Shown here: positions 10,660 to 21,477 of the stretch, in pieces
Numbering within the stretch: position 1 is the stretch's first letter
Layout of the letters: each line of letters begins with the position of its first letter
Assembly: GCF_036588685.1 (NCBI RefSeq)
Contig: NC_086374.1
Span: forward strand, 25,474,886 to 25,538,885
Origin: Mytilus trossulus
Lineage: Eukaryota; Mollusca; Bivalvia; Mytilida; Mytilidae
Direction of reading: 5' to 3'
DNA length: 64,000 bases
Notes under the pieces: model-generated
What the model saw: the letters and a program-made list of their open reading frames with translations, nothing else
Database searches by the model: none
Told to the model about the DNA's origin: nothing
Made by a program: the position numbers and the translations under genes

Positions 10660-10940
10660 AATTAATAAAACAAAATTGCAGAACAGAAAGTCCCTAATGG
10701 CAAAATCAAAAGATCAAACAGATCAAACGAATGGATAACAACTGTTATATTCCTGACTTGGTACAGGCTTTTTCTTATGTAGAAAATGGAGTCTTAAACC
10801 TGGTTTTACAGCTAGCATAACCTCTCATATGAATGACAGTGAACAGAAACAGGCATAATTGGGGAAACTGTTGAAAAAAGAGATTCCGAAGTCAACACTG
10901 TATCTGAATCACTATAAACAAACATATATGTCAACAAAAT
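10660..10940 (+). repeat. Dispersed repeat (family X)
   Basis: Contains GAAAGTCCCTAAT, GGCAAAATCAAAA, ATCAAACGAATGGATAACAA, GACTTGGTACAGGC, TTTTCTTATGTAGAAAATGG and TAGCATAACCTCTCAT in that order. The same order occurs at 16,620-16,990, 35,590-35,790 and 39,545-39,680, and in reverse at 57,290-57,560. It runs straight into sequence at 10.94-11.24 kb adjoining the RT relic, so family X may be the far 3' end of the same element. Confidence 0.65.
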
Positions 10941-11159
10941 GGCATATAGACAAGGCATATTTGCAAAAACGAAAGACAAGAATACAACTATAGAAAACGA
11001 TAGAATGTTTATATTAAGTCATCGTACTTTTGTCGAAAAGATTCATCCTGAGAAAGACAATAACAATCAAAACCAAGGAGTAAACAAAGACTCACAAAAC
11101 CAAAGGACATTTACATCAACAGTTATAAATAATAATTCAGAAACAAAACGAACTCCACT

Positions 11160-12720
11160 AAAAACCGGGAGTGAAATTAGGTGCTCCGGAAGGGTAAGCA
11201 TTTCCTGCACCGTATATGGCACCCGTCGTGTTATTTCTTTGTAAAGCTCGGTAATGATGGAAGGTTATTATGACTGAGGAAGAATATCAGATATGATTTC
11301 TCACACACTTTTGTCATAATGGCCAATCAGCTCATTATGACGACCGTAAAATTTCCTGAGTGATGACTTTATTTGATTGATTCATAGCCCTGTCTTAGCA
11401 ACTTATGAGCTTTTGAGGAAGCAGTATTCCTCATTCAACAAAATCAACGTACTCTAAAGAAACGTTCAATTGAAACACATATACTCCATATGCTGGTGCC
11501 GCTGGGATGTTGCTACACAGAAATGAAAAGTTGACTATAGGAAAATTAAAATCATCGCGTTTGTCATAAATTTTGGTATTCAACCTACCATCAGTAGTCA
11601 TTTCGAGAAAAATATATGAAGCAGATTTATCTGTGTCGGTAGTATCTTTAATTTCAAGTTCACTTGGATATAATAAATGTAAGTGATCACTGAATCTATT
11701 ATAATTAAGAGACAGTACATCATCAATATACCGAAAGGTGAAATTAAAAGAATGGGATAATTTCTTTTCTCCTTTCTGTACAAGCCCTTGGATAAATTCT
11801 GCTTCATAGGAATATAAAAACAAATCTGCAAGTAAAGGAGTGCAATTTTCCAGGATCTCCTGCTTCGTAAGCGTACTGAGTGTATATGTAGGATTTCCAA
11901 GTGTGTTATTCATCCCCAGTTCCTTAATCAGGCAGTCAATGTAGTGTTTCTTACAAACAAAAACAATATTGTTTGAGGCTTTGGAACGACAACATATTTG
12001 TCAAGGAGGCAAGACAACTCCTCTATGACATGAGGGTCTTTAAAGATGGAAGGAGCTTTGGTGCTCATTGACCCTTTAAGCCTTCTTACTCTCCGCTGAA
12101 TCAATGACCTCACTGGTTATACCCATTCCGAAAGAATGTCATCCTCAACCTTTTCTCTTTTTGCCCAGTCTTTTGCATAAGCCTCACCAGAATCCATTAA
12201 AAGTTTGAAATTCTGCTTCCAATTAATTGGCTATTGCTCTCTATATTTCGAACTCTTGAACAAAAGTTGTCTCGACTTGTAGTTATAAACTATGTTAAGG
12301 TCTCCAGAAATAACATGGCCAGAAGGATTTTACACGAAATGGGAACGTGAACAGGAACAATCAGGTGGTTTAGCTTTGAGGTCATCAATATTTAGATTCT
12401 GCAACACTTTTTTGTGATTAATTTTTTTTAGATGCAACTGGGTTAGTGTAGAAATACTATAGAAGATTGATCCTTAAAGTAAAAAGTAATGTTGCTTTTT
12501 ACTCTTTTTATGGTGAAGAATATTACTTATATTTATAGCATCAATACCCTTGTTTGTGAACTTCAAATTGAAGAATGAACGTTTTTGTAGTTCCTCCGAA
12601 TGTTCAAAAACGGGTCTGAATAATCTATGGCTAGCAATATCCATCACCATGGCAACTATCTTATACTTTGTAGCTCGACTATCTGTAGTGTGGCATGTCT
12701 TCACACGCTTTCAAAAGAGA
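11160..12720 (-). pseudogene. Broken reverse transcriptase retroelement (probably Penelope-like)
   Basis: Reading down the minus strand, blocks appear in collinear order. They are DIASHRLFRPVFEHSEELQK (~12.6 kb), a PDCSCSRSHFV block and GHVISGDLNIV (~12.35 kb), LIQRRVRRLKGSMSTKAPS and ELSCLLDKYVVVP (~12.1-12.0 kb), NPTYTLSTLTKQEILENC, then TPLLADLFLYSYEAEFIQG, FRYIDDVLSLNYN with the catalytic Asp pair, and YDKRDDFNFPIVNFSFLCSN, ending near KFYGRHNE-type residues at ~11.3 kb. Between ILENC and TPLLADLF the family normally has most of the palm, including the first catalytic Asp and the GIPMGT block. That part is missing here, so the element cannot be active. Several frameshifts and stops are present. 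The family is abundant in bivalves; Penelope-like is my best class guess. Confidence 0.85.
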
Positions 12721-12864
12721 GTTCAGTAGAGGTAATAACATTGGTTTAGACATCCACCTGATCTGACGTTACCGTGTCCAGAGCAACGCCAGATCCTGAG
12801 CTTTTTATAGTGGGTGATCTCAGAGCCACTGCAGAATTCCTTTTTGTTTAGATTTCATGTTTGG

Positions 12865-12940
12865 TAGCAAACTGCTGGGCGATCAGTATCCTCGGGGACA
12901 AATTGTCCAACAGAAAAGATACCAACCCAGTGTGAAAAAG
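12865..12940 (-). repeat. Short relic of the ~350-bp repeat
   Basis: CTGCTGGGCGATCAGTATCC, TCGGGGACAAATTGTCC, then ACCAACCCAGTGTG. This corresponds to the GGTGATACCCTCGGGGACGA ... CGACCCAGTG segment of the family in minus orientation. Confidence 0.5.
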
Positions 12941-13050
12941 TATGAAGCGGATCGAATCTAAGTTATATTTTTTCAGTTTTAATTGGATATGAGATGATAA
13001 TTATAGGTTTGAAATCGAGTGTCGTTTAAGTATTAGTTATTATTACTACT

Positions 13051-13107
13051 TAAATTAAATAACGAGATTTGGATGTTGATTGATATCAAATCTCGTTATT
13101 TAATTTA
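13051..13107. repeat. Perfect 20-bp inverted repeat (hairpin)
   Basis: TAAATTAAATAACGAGATTT at 13,051-13,070 is exactly repeated as its reverse complement at 13,088-13,107, with a 17-nt loop. An uninterrupted 20-bp arm is unlikely by chance even in AT-rich DNA. It could be the fused ends of a small palindromic element or a strong RNA or DNA stem. No gene is adjacent. Confidence 0.85.
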
Positions 13108-13144
13108 TATAGTGGACAAGCTGTTATATCTATATCTCTTATGA

Positions 13145-13162
13145 GGGGGGGGGGGGGGGGGG
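13145..13162 (+). repeat. Poly-G run (18 G)
   Basis: Uninterrupted run of G following TATGA. It could fold as a G-quadruplex, and its length may be unreliable in sequencing or assembly. Confidence 0.9.
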
Positions 13163-13234
13163 CAGGACCTTTTTCGGGATATCATGTTTTTAAACCAGGA
13201 ACTTCGCTATTGGGACCCCGCCGACCCCTCCTTT

Positions 13235-13340
13235 CTTATGTCTGACTTTGCATTTATTAGCCATTGCGTTGTGCGTTTATAATCGATTTACGAGTTTGAC
13301 TGTCCCACAGGTATCTTTTGTCCCTCATTTATGTCAACAC
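13235..13340 (+). repeat. Family Y repeat fragment
   Basis: Diverged copy: TTTATTAGCCATTGCGTTGT, CGAGTTTGACTGTCCCACAG, then TATCTTTTGTCCCTCATTT. It matches the distal half of the copies at 7.2 and 33.7 kb. Confidence 0.55.
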
Positions 13341-13639
13341 TCTCATTCCGCGAATCGTTTACTAGTCTTTTGAACATTTTAGTATGAAGTCATATGCTCT
13401 TTTCCGTTGTGAAATCAATCATTTTCAAACTTTTTGTGTGATTCTTCGTGTAATAAAATTTGACAACAAGAATATTGTCCGGTAAACAGTGTGAGTGTTT
13501 TTTAAATTATTGAATATGTCCATTGCCATGGACGAAATGTACATCGTCGTAAATTTAAAAAGGCATCAATGACCTACGAATAGACAATTGAAATGTTGTT
13601 ATATCGTCTTATGATACTTGATAAGCCAATCAGATTAAT

Positions 13640-13805
13640 GCAAATTTTTAGGGGCCAGCTGAAGGACACCTACGGGTGCGGGAATTCTCGCTACATTGAA
13701 GACCCATTGGTTGTCTTCGGCTGTTATCTGCTCTATGGTCGGGTGTTTGTCGCTTTGACATATTCACCATTTCCTTTCTCAATTTTATAAATTGTCGTAT
13801 CACCT
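13640..13805 (+). repeat. Dispersed repeat (family W)
   Basis: AGGGGCCAGCTGAAGGACAC, GGGTGCGGGAATTCTCG, CATTGAAGACCCATTGGTTG, TCTGCTCTATGGTCGGGTG, then CATTTCCTTTCTCAATTTTA. The same order occurs at 28,030-28,190 and 33,147-33,250, and in reverse at 31,200-31,345. Confidence 0.7.
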
Positions 13806-13933
13806 TTCGTAACACACTTTGTTCGGTGTTATACGAGAAATATCTAGTCATGCAAGAAATATATAACCGGCCAGATAATGCTCACGTTATTCATTTTATA
13901 CACAATAAACAATAAAGTTTAACAGAAATTCTT

Positions 13934-13939
13934 TTTATT
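13934..13939 (-). promoter_or_regulatory. Candidate poly(A) signal of receptor gene 2
   Basis: AATAAA on the minus strand about 235 bp past the stop codon at 14,174. It is the closest canonical signal downstream; use is inferred. Confidence 0.4.
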
Positions 13940-14173
13940 GAATATTACAATCATCATAAACCTTTTCCTTCGCGTCAATAGACGCACGAAGAAGACAAAC
14001 AACGAAAAATTAGTTCTTATAGCCCCACTTGGAAAAGACACAACATTTGATTGGGTTACACAAGCATTATTGTCGTGCTTACATGCCTCTTCTGTTGGTT
14101 ACCTTAACCCTATGCTGCCTTATTCGGAAAAAAAAACAAAATTGGGTGAAAAGACGAAAACAGCTGTGAATGA

Positions 14174-15436
14174 TTATGAAGTTCCTTGTACAACATCAAT
14201 GATAAACATTAAATTGGAACCAATAAACATCATCATATAAGATATAAGGGAAATGTAATCAAATGATCTCGAGACATCTTGCCACGTAATTTCTTTTTCA
14301 TTTCTATGCGAATCGTCAACCTTCTCTTTCCTAAATAAAGCTTCATCTTTATCTTCATGTCTGCCAGTCCCAGTACTTTGGCCATCATGAACTCTGTTTT
14401 TAGCTCGGCAACAAAGCTGGAATGTAACAATTTTCTTTATCCAATTTGGAATTGGCTCATCTTCCGATTTGAAATAAAATCTAGAGCTCACGATGACGGA
14501 TCCTACAATTAAACCACTCATCATGAAATCAATCATAAGAAATACACAAATTGCAGAAATCCTTGGTAAAGCGGTGGCCGGAAGTAGCCCTTGTGCGATC
14601 GTTAGATATAATACAACAGCTAATAAAAGAGTTACCGCAAATCCAATCCTTTCTCCAGATTCAGTCGGCAGGAGGAAGACACCAATGTTCAAAAGAACAA
14701 GAAAAACACAGGGAAGTATTAAAGTCATCGTTAAGTACAGTGGACGTCTCTTGAAGTGGAAGGTAAAACTTGTCATTGGTGTTCCTGTGGTATCTACTGT
14801 AACAGATGTATTACTTAGTTCCCATTCACTATTTATAGAATATAAAGCTGTCTGTATCGTTGAGTTAAGAGCGTTAAAAACAATGTCTTGAGCAACATGT
14901 CCCCATGTTATTATTAGCAAAGTACATTTTTGAGTATCAAAAGGAAAGTACGTTATATCGAAGCTGCAAGTGAACTTCAAATTTTGTCCAGGAAGCCATG
15001 TAACTTGTCCGTTATAACGTACATACAAGGATAAATCTTCCATACCAAACATTGCCATTTCTTGTGCACTATTTGAGTTTATCAGGGGAGGTTTCCAAAT
15101 AACATTTTCAGGTAAAACAATATACTCTGCATTACCGTGATCAGCAGGGGTCCATACCATATTATTATCTGTCCATTGAATGTTGAAATAACCAGTTATT
15201 GAAACTGTTCCATCTACTTCATTAACATCCTGTAAATTAAGTATATAAAAGTCTATAGATATTACTGTAGAACTGCTTAAATCTACCTCAGGTCTTAAGT
15301 GCTTGTTATGTCCAGAGGTAAGCGTATTGTACAAAGAATCCATGTCCACAAAAGATGTTGCATCGGTAAGAGAAAGAAAACATACACATAGAATTACAAA
15401 TTTACAGCTTGCTTTTCGATTATTACTGAACTCCAT
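14174..15436 (-). CDS. Nicotinic acetylcholine receptor-like subunit (Cys-loop channel), non-alpha, gene 2
   Basis: Complete 420-residue, single-frame paralogue of the gene at 8,158-9,384, on the same strand about 5 kb away. Signal peptide ~11-26. Cys-loop C157-C171 around ITYFPFDTQ. Loop B tryptophan W178. Membrane segments ~233-256, 265-285, 295-318 and 394-415. The cytoplasmic loop is ~12 residues longer than in gene 1 and is Lys/Asp/Glu-rich (residues ~355-384), which accounts for most of the length difference. The same departures from classical receptors are present: no paired cysteines in loop C, WKPPLIN in loop A, Tyr at the loop D Trp position (Y83), -1' Glu kept, Gly at 2', Gln-Gly at 19'-20'. 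Residues 39-52 and much of membrane segments 1-3 are almost the same as gene 1, indicating tandem duplication. Predicted to be a cation-permeable pentameric channel subunit; the ligand is unknown. Confidence 0.95.
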   Translation of the reverse strand: MEFSNNRKASCKFVILCVCFLSLTDATSFVDMDSLYNTLTSGHNKHLRPEVDLSSSTVISIDFYILNLQDVNEVDGTVSITGYFNIQWTDNNMVWTPADHGNAEYIVLPENVIWKPPLINSNSAQEMAMFGMEDLSLYVRYNGQVTWLPGQNLKFTCSFDITYFPFDTQKCTLLIITWGHVAQDIVFNALNSTIQTALYSINSEWELSNTSVTVDTTGTPMTSFTFHFKRRPLYLTMTLILPCVFLVLLNIGVFLLPTESGERIGFAVTLLLAVVLYLTIAQGLLPATALPRISAICVFLMIDFMMSGLIVGSVIVSSRFYFKSEDEPIPNWIKKIVTFQLCCRAKNRVHDGQSTGTGRHEDKDEALFRKEKVDDSHRNEKEITWQDVSRSFDYISLISYMMMFIGSNLMFIIDVVQGTS

Positions 15437-16615
15437 GGTATATCAATTTATATTCATACTCATTGCACTTCCAATATTACCTTCAAATTCTAAAAGTTGA
15501 ACTAAGTAGTTCTTTCGCAATAGTAGTTAACATTGATAATAATTTAAAAGAATACAAGTGTATAATGCATTTAATTAAGTTAATGACCCTCGCGTTTACG
15601 TAGCATTTAACAATTACTATAGATAGCAAAATCTATTCAAACTTAATGGAGCTTTTAAATAAATTCTGAGCGACAAATTAATCTAAATGTATGTGATATT
15701 TGATAAAGTCACTTGTCATATAGACAACGTTGTATATTCGATTCGCCCAAAACAGAAACCGTTTGAAACTAAGTGTTTGGTTTGAAATTTGATCGCAAAA
15801 TAAATAATAATCTGAATAGCAGTGACTACAAAACAATAAAACAAATTATATCATTTTAATTTTACGTGGAGCGAATAATATATTGATAATTCTATCTCAT
15901 TTATATATTTGTTTTGTTAGTGTACGATAAGCTTACAAACATCAATCAAATAATATTTGTATTTTAAAAACTTTACTAAGAAATATTGACAAGAAACGCT
16001 GTTTTACAATAAATCATTTTGAATCCCTGTGCTCGGAAAACGTACAAATAAATTGAGTAAGAGTTGAAATATTCGGTGCTATGAATAATGCTTTTGTGCT
16101 TATAAATTTTGTATACTATAATTATACTGCAAAAATATCAAATTAAAGATGCTCAGATTAAACATCATTGTTGATGCATTTAAGTTTTTAACAGTTCGTG
16201 CATTAACTTTGTAAATGAAATGTTGTATAATCTCCATAATATATGCCACATTCATTTTTTCCCTTATATAGTTTAATTTAGTAAGCTAGTCCTATTTCAA
16301 GTTTCCTCTTGACATGTTATAAAAACATGTCAGCGTGAAAATAAAAGACAGAACAGTTGTTTGGTAGATCAATTTCTGAGAACAGATGCATGCTCTTTTG
16401 TTTCTCTTGCCGTTAATAACATTAAACGGTACACATATTACTGCACAAGGTACGTATTTCGACAAATAATGTCTCTTAAAAATAATTCTCGAGGACAAAG
16501 TATTTGGACATTCAAAATCTAATACAAACGTTTCTTTTCATTGATATAACCAACAAATCAAAGATCTGCATTTCCTTGATTTCCAAAACGTAAAATCACA
16601 AAATACTTAACTTCT
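15437..16615. other. Upstream of receptor gene 2, AT-rich spacer
   Basis: About 1.2 kb with no recognised gene or repeat. It presumably holds the promoter of the minus-strand receptor gene. No motif stands out as shared with the other receptor genes. Confidence 0.35.
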
Positions 16616-16619
16616 AAAA

Positions 16620-16990
16620 AAAAATCAAAACGAAAAGTCCCTAACCAAATTGCAAAATCAAAACCTCAAATACATCAAACGAATAGATAACAACTGTCAT
16701 ATACCTGCGATGGTACATGCATTTTCTCATGTTAAAAATGGTGGATTAAACATGGTTTAATAGCTAGCTTAACCTCTCATTTGTATGACAGTCGCATAAA
16801 GATCAATTATATTGACAACGATGTGTGGACAAAACAAACAGACGTAATAGGTAAAAATGTGAAAAGTATGGGAACAGCAGTCAACATTGTACCATTATCT
16901 TAACCACTATTAAAATAAATATGTAAACAAATATTTACCGTGGTACATTAACATCATGACGGGAGGTATAAGCACAGAGCTACGTCATTT
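16620..16990 (+). repeat. Dispersed repeat (family X)
   Basis: AAAAGTCCCTAACCAAATTG, CAAAATCAAAACCTCAAATA, ACGAATAGATAACAACTGTC, GATGGTACATGCATTTTCTC, TAGCTAGCTTAACCTCTCAT, then ATTATATTGACAACGATGTG and CAAAACAAACAGACGTAATA. This is one of the longer copies of the family and shows its 3' continuation. Confidence 0.7.
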
Positions 16991-17094
16991 GTAACAAAGA
17001 AAACCAAAAAATCAAATAGACACATCATTTCTTTCGTTTTTCAATACATTTCAATTTCACTAATATAAATCGTATTTTCTGGTAAACATCAAAG

Positions 17095-17168
17095 TACTGA
17101 AGTACTGGGTCGAGGATACATTCTTACAATTCACCAGTGGAGGTATTAACCCAGTGATCATTATACTA
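17095..17168 (-). repeat. Short relic of the ~350-bp repeat
   Basis: AAGTACTGAAGTACTGGGTC, a GAGGATACATTC segment, CACCAGTGGAGGTATTAACC, then CAGTGATC. It matches the GAAGTG...ACTGGGCTGGTGATAC...AGTGGCATCGACCCAGTG part of the family. Confidence 0.45.
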
Positions 17169-17169
17169 A

Positions 17170-19015
17170 ACGATGCCCATTTGACTCGACCAGATAAGCA
17201 TTTAGAAAAATAGTCTTCCTTTACAGAGGCTTGAGTCCAAGATTACAAATAAATAATCAATGTATATCGATCTCAATCATATTGATCAAAATAAATTTGA
17301 ATCGACTATTAAATGCAGGAGTGACAATTAATAGTTTGAAAGGTTATTTAATAAACTTTGAGTTTTAAATATTTTATATCTGTTGGCTTTTGTTCAGGTA
17401 GCTCAATATTTCCTTAATATTTTGGATAAGGTTTGACAAGTTATACAATAACTAATTGGGAGATGTTTAACCGGAAGAATATTTTGACTGCCATAGAAAA
17501 TGTAGATACAAATTTTCATTCTTCTTCATTGCTCCAGATCAAGAAAAAAAACATGAATAATGAGGACCTCCAAAAATCAATAATGACAAAGTCCCCCTTA
17601 AAAAGCACTAACTTTATAAAGGAAGATATTCAGTTATGAGGCTCCAGACATAGGACAGGGACAAGCACTTTAATATTAATTTCATAACGACAAAGTAGCA
17701 AAGAAAAATATGCAATAAATATCAGATTTAAAAAATAAAAATTATGACATAGGTGGTTTATCGACAAAATCTCAGGTGCAGGTATAACACTAAATAATTC
17801 TGTTTTAAGGAGTAATCTCGGTTATTCATATAAATGTGTGCCGTACCATGCTCATTTTCGGAATATATCGCATACACCAACATCACGAATACTACAGGAA
17901 AACATGTTCTTGGGCAATGCCCATATGACAAAAGTTTTACTATCTCGACTCTTGTAACAACTGCTATTTCATCCTGTGTGTTATAATATGACATGTCATG
18001 TAAATTATGAGATCGATAACCAAGTAAACATTGTTTATCATCAGTCTTCGTTTACGTTTCATTGATAAAAAATCAATATTCAATTAATACATATTCTTAT
18101 TAATTCAAATGATCTTTAATTCACTTTTAATATACTCTTCTCTCATTATTTAATACAAAAAAAAAGAAAGAATGTGTACAGTTGGTCAACTAACATCTAC
18201 TACTTTCAATCTAATTACCGGTTTCGTCATAATTCTGGTTGCTACATTTATGCTGGATAACCAGTTTTATTTGCTAATTGAAAATTAAGTGGAATAAAAT
18301 AATTTAAGACAGCAGAGAAGATATTTCTGTTTAATTGGTTATTACTAACCGACTTAAATAAAAGAGTGAGCTATTATTACTGTAAATGTATAATGTCTCT
18401 AGTCTGGTCAAAGGGTCAGAGTGTCCTACTTAATTAAACGATAAATTGTTAAAATTAGATAACTTGTTTTCACGTGCAGATAAATTTCTTTTATGACCAA
18501 TGCATGATTGGATATCATCTTTCTTATTGGTCAATGGCCTTGCGGGTCAGCACGAGTTCACGTGTAAGTGCATTGTGGTCACTTCCTTTTATCATCAGCA
18601 TTTGATGTGTTAACTTGTGATTTTTATCAAACAATTTGTTCAAAATTCCCACCCACATACCGCCCTTTATATTATCTTTTGAAGTAGATATGTATATATG
18701 TTTATTTATGGGGCAGGTTTTTCTCCCCACCTTTGCTATTCTTTGTCATTTATTCAATTGACATGATATTAGTTGATGTAATTTCGTAGTAATTATGTAT
18801 CATTATTTCATATTAAATATGAACTTTTATGTCAAATGTTTTATTTGCAAAATGTATTTTTTGCATTTTATGATTTTGAATAAATGACCTTTTTTCGTCA
18901 GTTTAGTTTTTATATCATATAGCAAATCAAGCTCGGACTCTGGCTTGTGTATACGTAGTATGTTTATGGTATCTAGCTGTCTGTCTTGAATATACATAAT
19001 AGAATATACGTATCG
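17170..19015. other. Intergenic, no recognised gene
   Basis: Mostly AT-rich unique sequence. A less AT-rich patch at 18,525-18,735 contains a minus-strand frame reading GGMWVGILNKLFDKNHKLTH and about 25 further residues. I do not recognise it and it has no supporting context, so I do not call it a gene. Confidence 0.35.
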
Positions 19016-19017
19016 TG

Positions 19018-19480
19018 TGAACAACTTGGTCTTGATTTGAGCGTCACTGATGAGTCTTTTGTAGACGAACCGCGCGGCTGGCGTAATTAAAAAAAAAACC
19101 AACAATCCTGGTATCTTTGACGAGTTTATTTACAACCACTGGGTCGATGCCACTGCAGGTGGAGTTTAAATTCCCAGAGGGTACCACCAGCCCAGTAGTC
19201 AGATCACTTCTGTGTTGACTTGAGTCATCATTCAAATGTTTTCAATTCTAAATTTGTTGTGAACAAAACTTTTTGAAATATTAAGGGTTTCTACCTCAGG
19301 AATAGATTACCTTAGCTGTATTTGGCAAATCTTTTAGGAATTGTTGGTCCTCAATTCTCTTCAACTTCGTACTTGATTGCGTTTTTCACATTTTTTGATC
19401 GAGTGTCACTGGTAAGTCTTTTGTAGACGAAAGGCGCGTCTGTCGCAAATGAAAAAAATAAATCCTGCTATTTATTATGA
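19018..19480 (+). repeat. ~350-bp repeat, plus orientation, about 1.3 copies
   Basis: GAGCGTCACTGATGAGTCTT and GTAGACGAACCGCGCG at ~19,038-19,077; GGTATCTTTGACGAG with CACTGGGTCGATGCCACTGC at ~19,110-19,156; a CCCAGTAGTCAG block; and a second end CACTGGTAAGTCTTTTGTAG at ~19,408. Poly-A insertions follow both CG-rich cores. It is more diverged than the 25.8-kb array. Confidence 0.75.
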
Positions 19481-19544
19481 TTTTATTTAATACATATCTA
19501 GTTCAAATTCACCCCACGTTTGTGTGTTATTTATTATGTGTATC

Positions 19545-19730
19545 AAGTATAAATGAAGAAAAAAAGATTTCGTATGACTGCCAAACTTCAAATAAGGTGG
19601 AAGTAGGCAACCGTACGGTCTTCGTGAATGAGAAAAAAAACACATATCTAATAGTCGGCTATAAAAGGCCTGAAAAAGCAAATATGAAACAATTTAATTG
19701 AGTAAACCAACGGCCTAATTTATAACAAAA
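19545..19730 (+). repeat. Family Z repeat, diverged
   Basis: CGTATGACTGCCAAACTTC, GCAACCGTACGGTCTTCG, TAGTCGGCTATAAAAGGCCT, then AAACCAACGGCCTAATTTAT. It follows the order of the 6.68-kb copy. Confidence 0.6.
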
Positions 19731-19904
19731 CAATTACCAAAATATACTTAACAGCATAAGAAACACACCCCCTTCATTAATTTGTTTGCAGTACAAATGA
19801 AATTTTTAAATTATCATATATGGTCAAATGTGGTATGTAAATGTATTACTATATATACGCCTATTAAAACGTTTAAACCAGCTTTATTTGTTTGCACCTG
19901 TCCT

Positions 19905-20185
19905 TAGTCAGGAAGCTAAAGTTCAGTGATTGTCGTTTGTTGATGTGGTTTATTAGTGTTTCTTGTTTTTAGCATAGATTATCCGGTTGGTTTTCGTGTT
20001 TGAAAGATTTTACACTACTCTTTTTTTGGCGGGAGGGATTTATAGCTTGTGTTTGGTCTAAGATAAGGCTTCGTGTTGAAAGTTGTATTTTAACATAATG
20101 GTTTACTTTTTACTTGAATGAAGTGTTGTATTATTGGCACTTATACTAAATCTTATAATATCTATATCCATCTATCTAAAAAATA
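19905..20185 (-). repeat. Family Z repeat, reverse orientation, longer variant
   Basis: GTTCAGTGATTGTCGTTTGT, TGATGTGGTTTATTAGTGTT, CGGTTGGTTTTCGTGTTTGA, TTTATAGCTTGTGTTTGGTC, CTTCGTGTTGAAAG, then ACATAATGGTTTAC. It reads as the reverse complement of family Z, with a longer outer end than the copy at 6.7 kb. Confidence 0.6.
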
Positions 20186-20984
20186 AGTAGTCCAAGCAGG
20201 ACTATACCAGTATAGTGTGTGTTTTTTTGTTTAAACATCACTTATATAAATTAGAACAGTATATTTTTGCGAAGAAAAAAAATGTTGTTATTAACTTATT
20301 CATGTTGTCTTGAATTTGATACATTCCCTATAATATGTGCAAATTTGACAAGTTCTCAAAACATCTATTCTTGTTCGGCCAAAATTAAATCTACACGTCC
20401 TGCTGTTTTGAGACTTGATGATTTTATATATGCTGTGTTGAATTTTGGACCTTTAACGAGTTTAGGATAAGATATGTTTTACATTCTATCGATTGTACGT
20501 GATTAAATTTTGGTTTGGCATTAATCAATTTACATAACTATAACGGTAATTACAATTTCTCCCTATAGATTTTAACATAAACATTGCTTTTGTCTAAATT
20601 ATATGACGTTAAACAAATACAGTGCAAATTTCGGAACAAATCATTTTATTCTTTTGATGAACTAATTGCATTTTAGTATGAATTATTTTCAGGTTTTCAA
20701 ATATTTATTTAACTTAATTATTTCATTCATTGTTAATGAGTACATTAATGATTTTTTTCTTGATGATGAAGTCACATTTCATCATCAGTCATGATTTTTA
20801 ACCATAATTTGACTGTCGATTTTCCCCTGCTAAAGCTATGGATGCTACTTGACTAGTGAATGTGAACTCCGCATATTTTGGCTGTCTTTATTATAGCGTA
20901 GAGTGTTAAACCTGATTTGTTTCCTGTTTTTAACGGAAAAAGAGGCATCGGGGTTTTTCCCGCTTTGTCTATCATTATGTTTTT

Positions 20985-21182
20985 ATTTTAGGGGAAAAGG
21001 TGGTGCAGAAGAAACTAAGGGTACATTTCAAACTCATAAGTCGAAGAAACAGTAAAAATACCTTAACAAAAAAAATCAATGATGACAAAAAGACAAAAAA
21101 GTTCACAAACACTTAATAAGAATCTAAAAAGGGACGCCACAAAATACTTTTATAATCCTGGTACCTTTGACAACTATTAGAG
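20985..21182. repeat. Mixed relics: family Y (reverse) and ~350-bp repeat end
   Basis: AAGGGTACATTTCAAACTCA and TAAGTCGAAGAAACAG are a reverse family Y fragment. TATAATCCTGGTACCTTTGA at 21,151 is the end block of the ~350-bp repeat in plus orientation. Both are short and diverged. Confidence 0.45.
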
Positions 21183-21477
21183 GCTCCGATTGGATAAGAA
21201 AATATTTCCAACAAGTGGGACCAGTCAATGTGCACATGATAAGTACAACTTAGTCTCATTTGGTCATGTTACAATCGTGTACAGAAAGTGCAAGATTGTG
21301 GTTACGATGTTTGGAGCATATCCGCTGCTATCTATGACATATATGTTCCATAACAGTCATATAAATATCGTATCAACTGGGAGACAAATATGTACATGCG
21401 ATACTTGAATGTTGCTAGATAAGATGTGGTATGAGTACTTATGAGACAATCTAAGTAAAATTTGTAAAAGTTAAACA

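Noticed and set aside
10939-11244. 101-codon plus-strand frame
   Set aside because: Polar, Asn/Thr-rich frame that falls in dispersed repeat sequence next to the RT relic; the same sequence recurs elsewhere without an intact frame.
14493-14891. 132-codon plus-strand frame
   Set aside because: Antisense shadow of receptor gene 2.
18524-18730. 68-codon minus-strand frame (GGMWVGILNKLF...)
   Set aside because: Looks slightly protein-like, but no start context, no neighbours and no recognised family; too weak to call.
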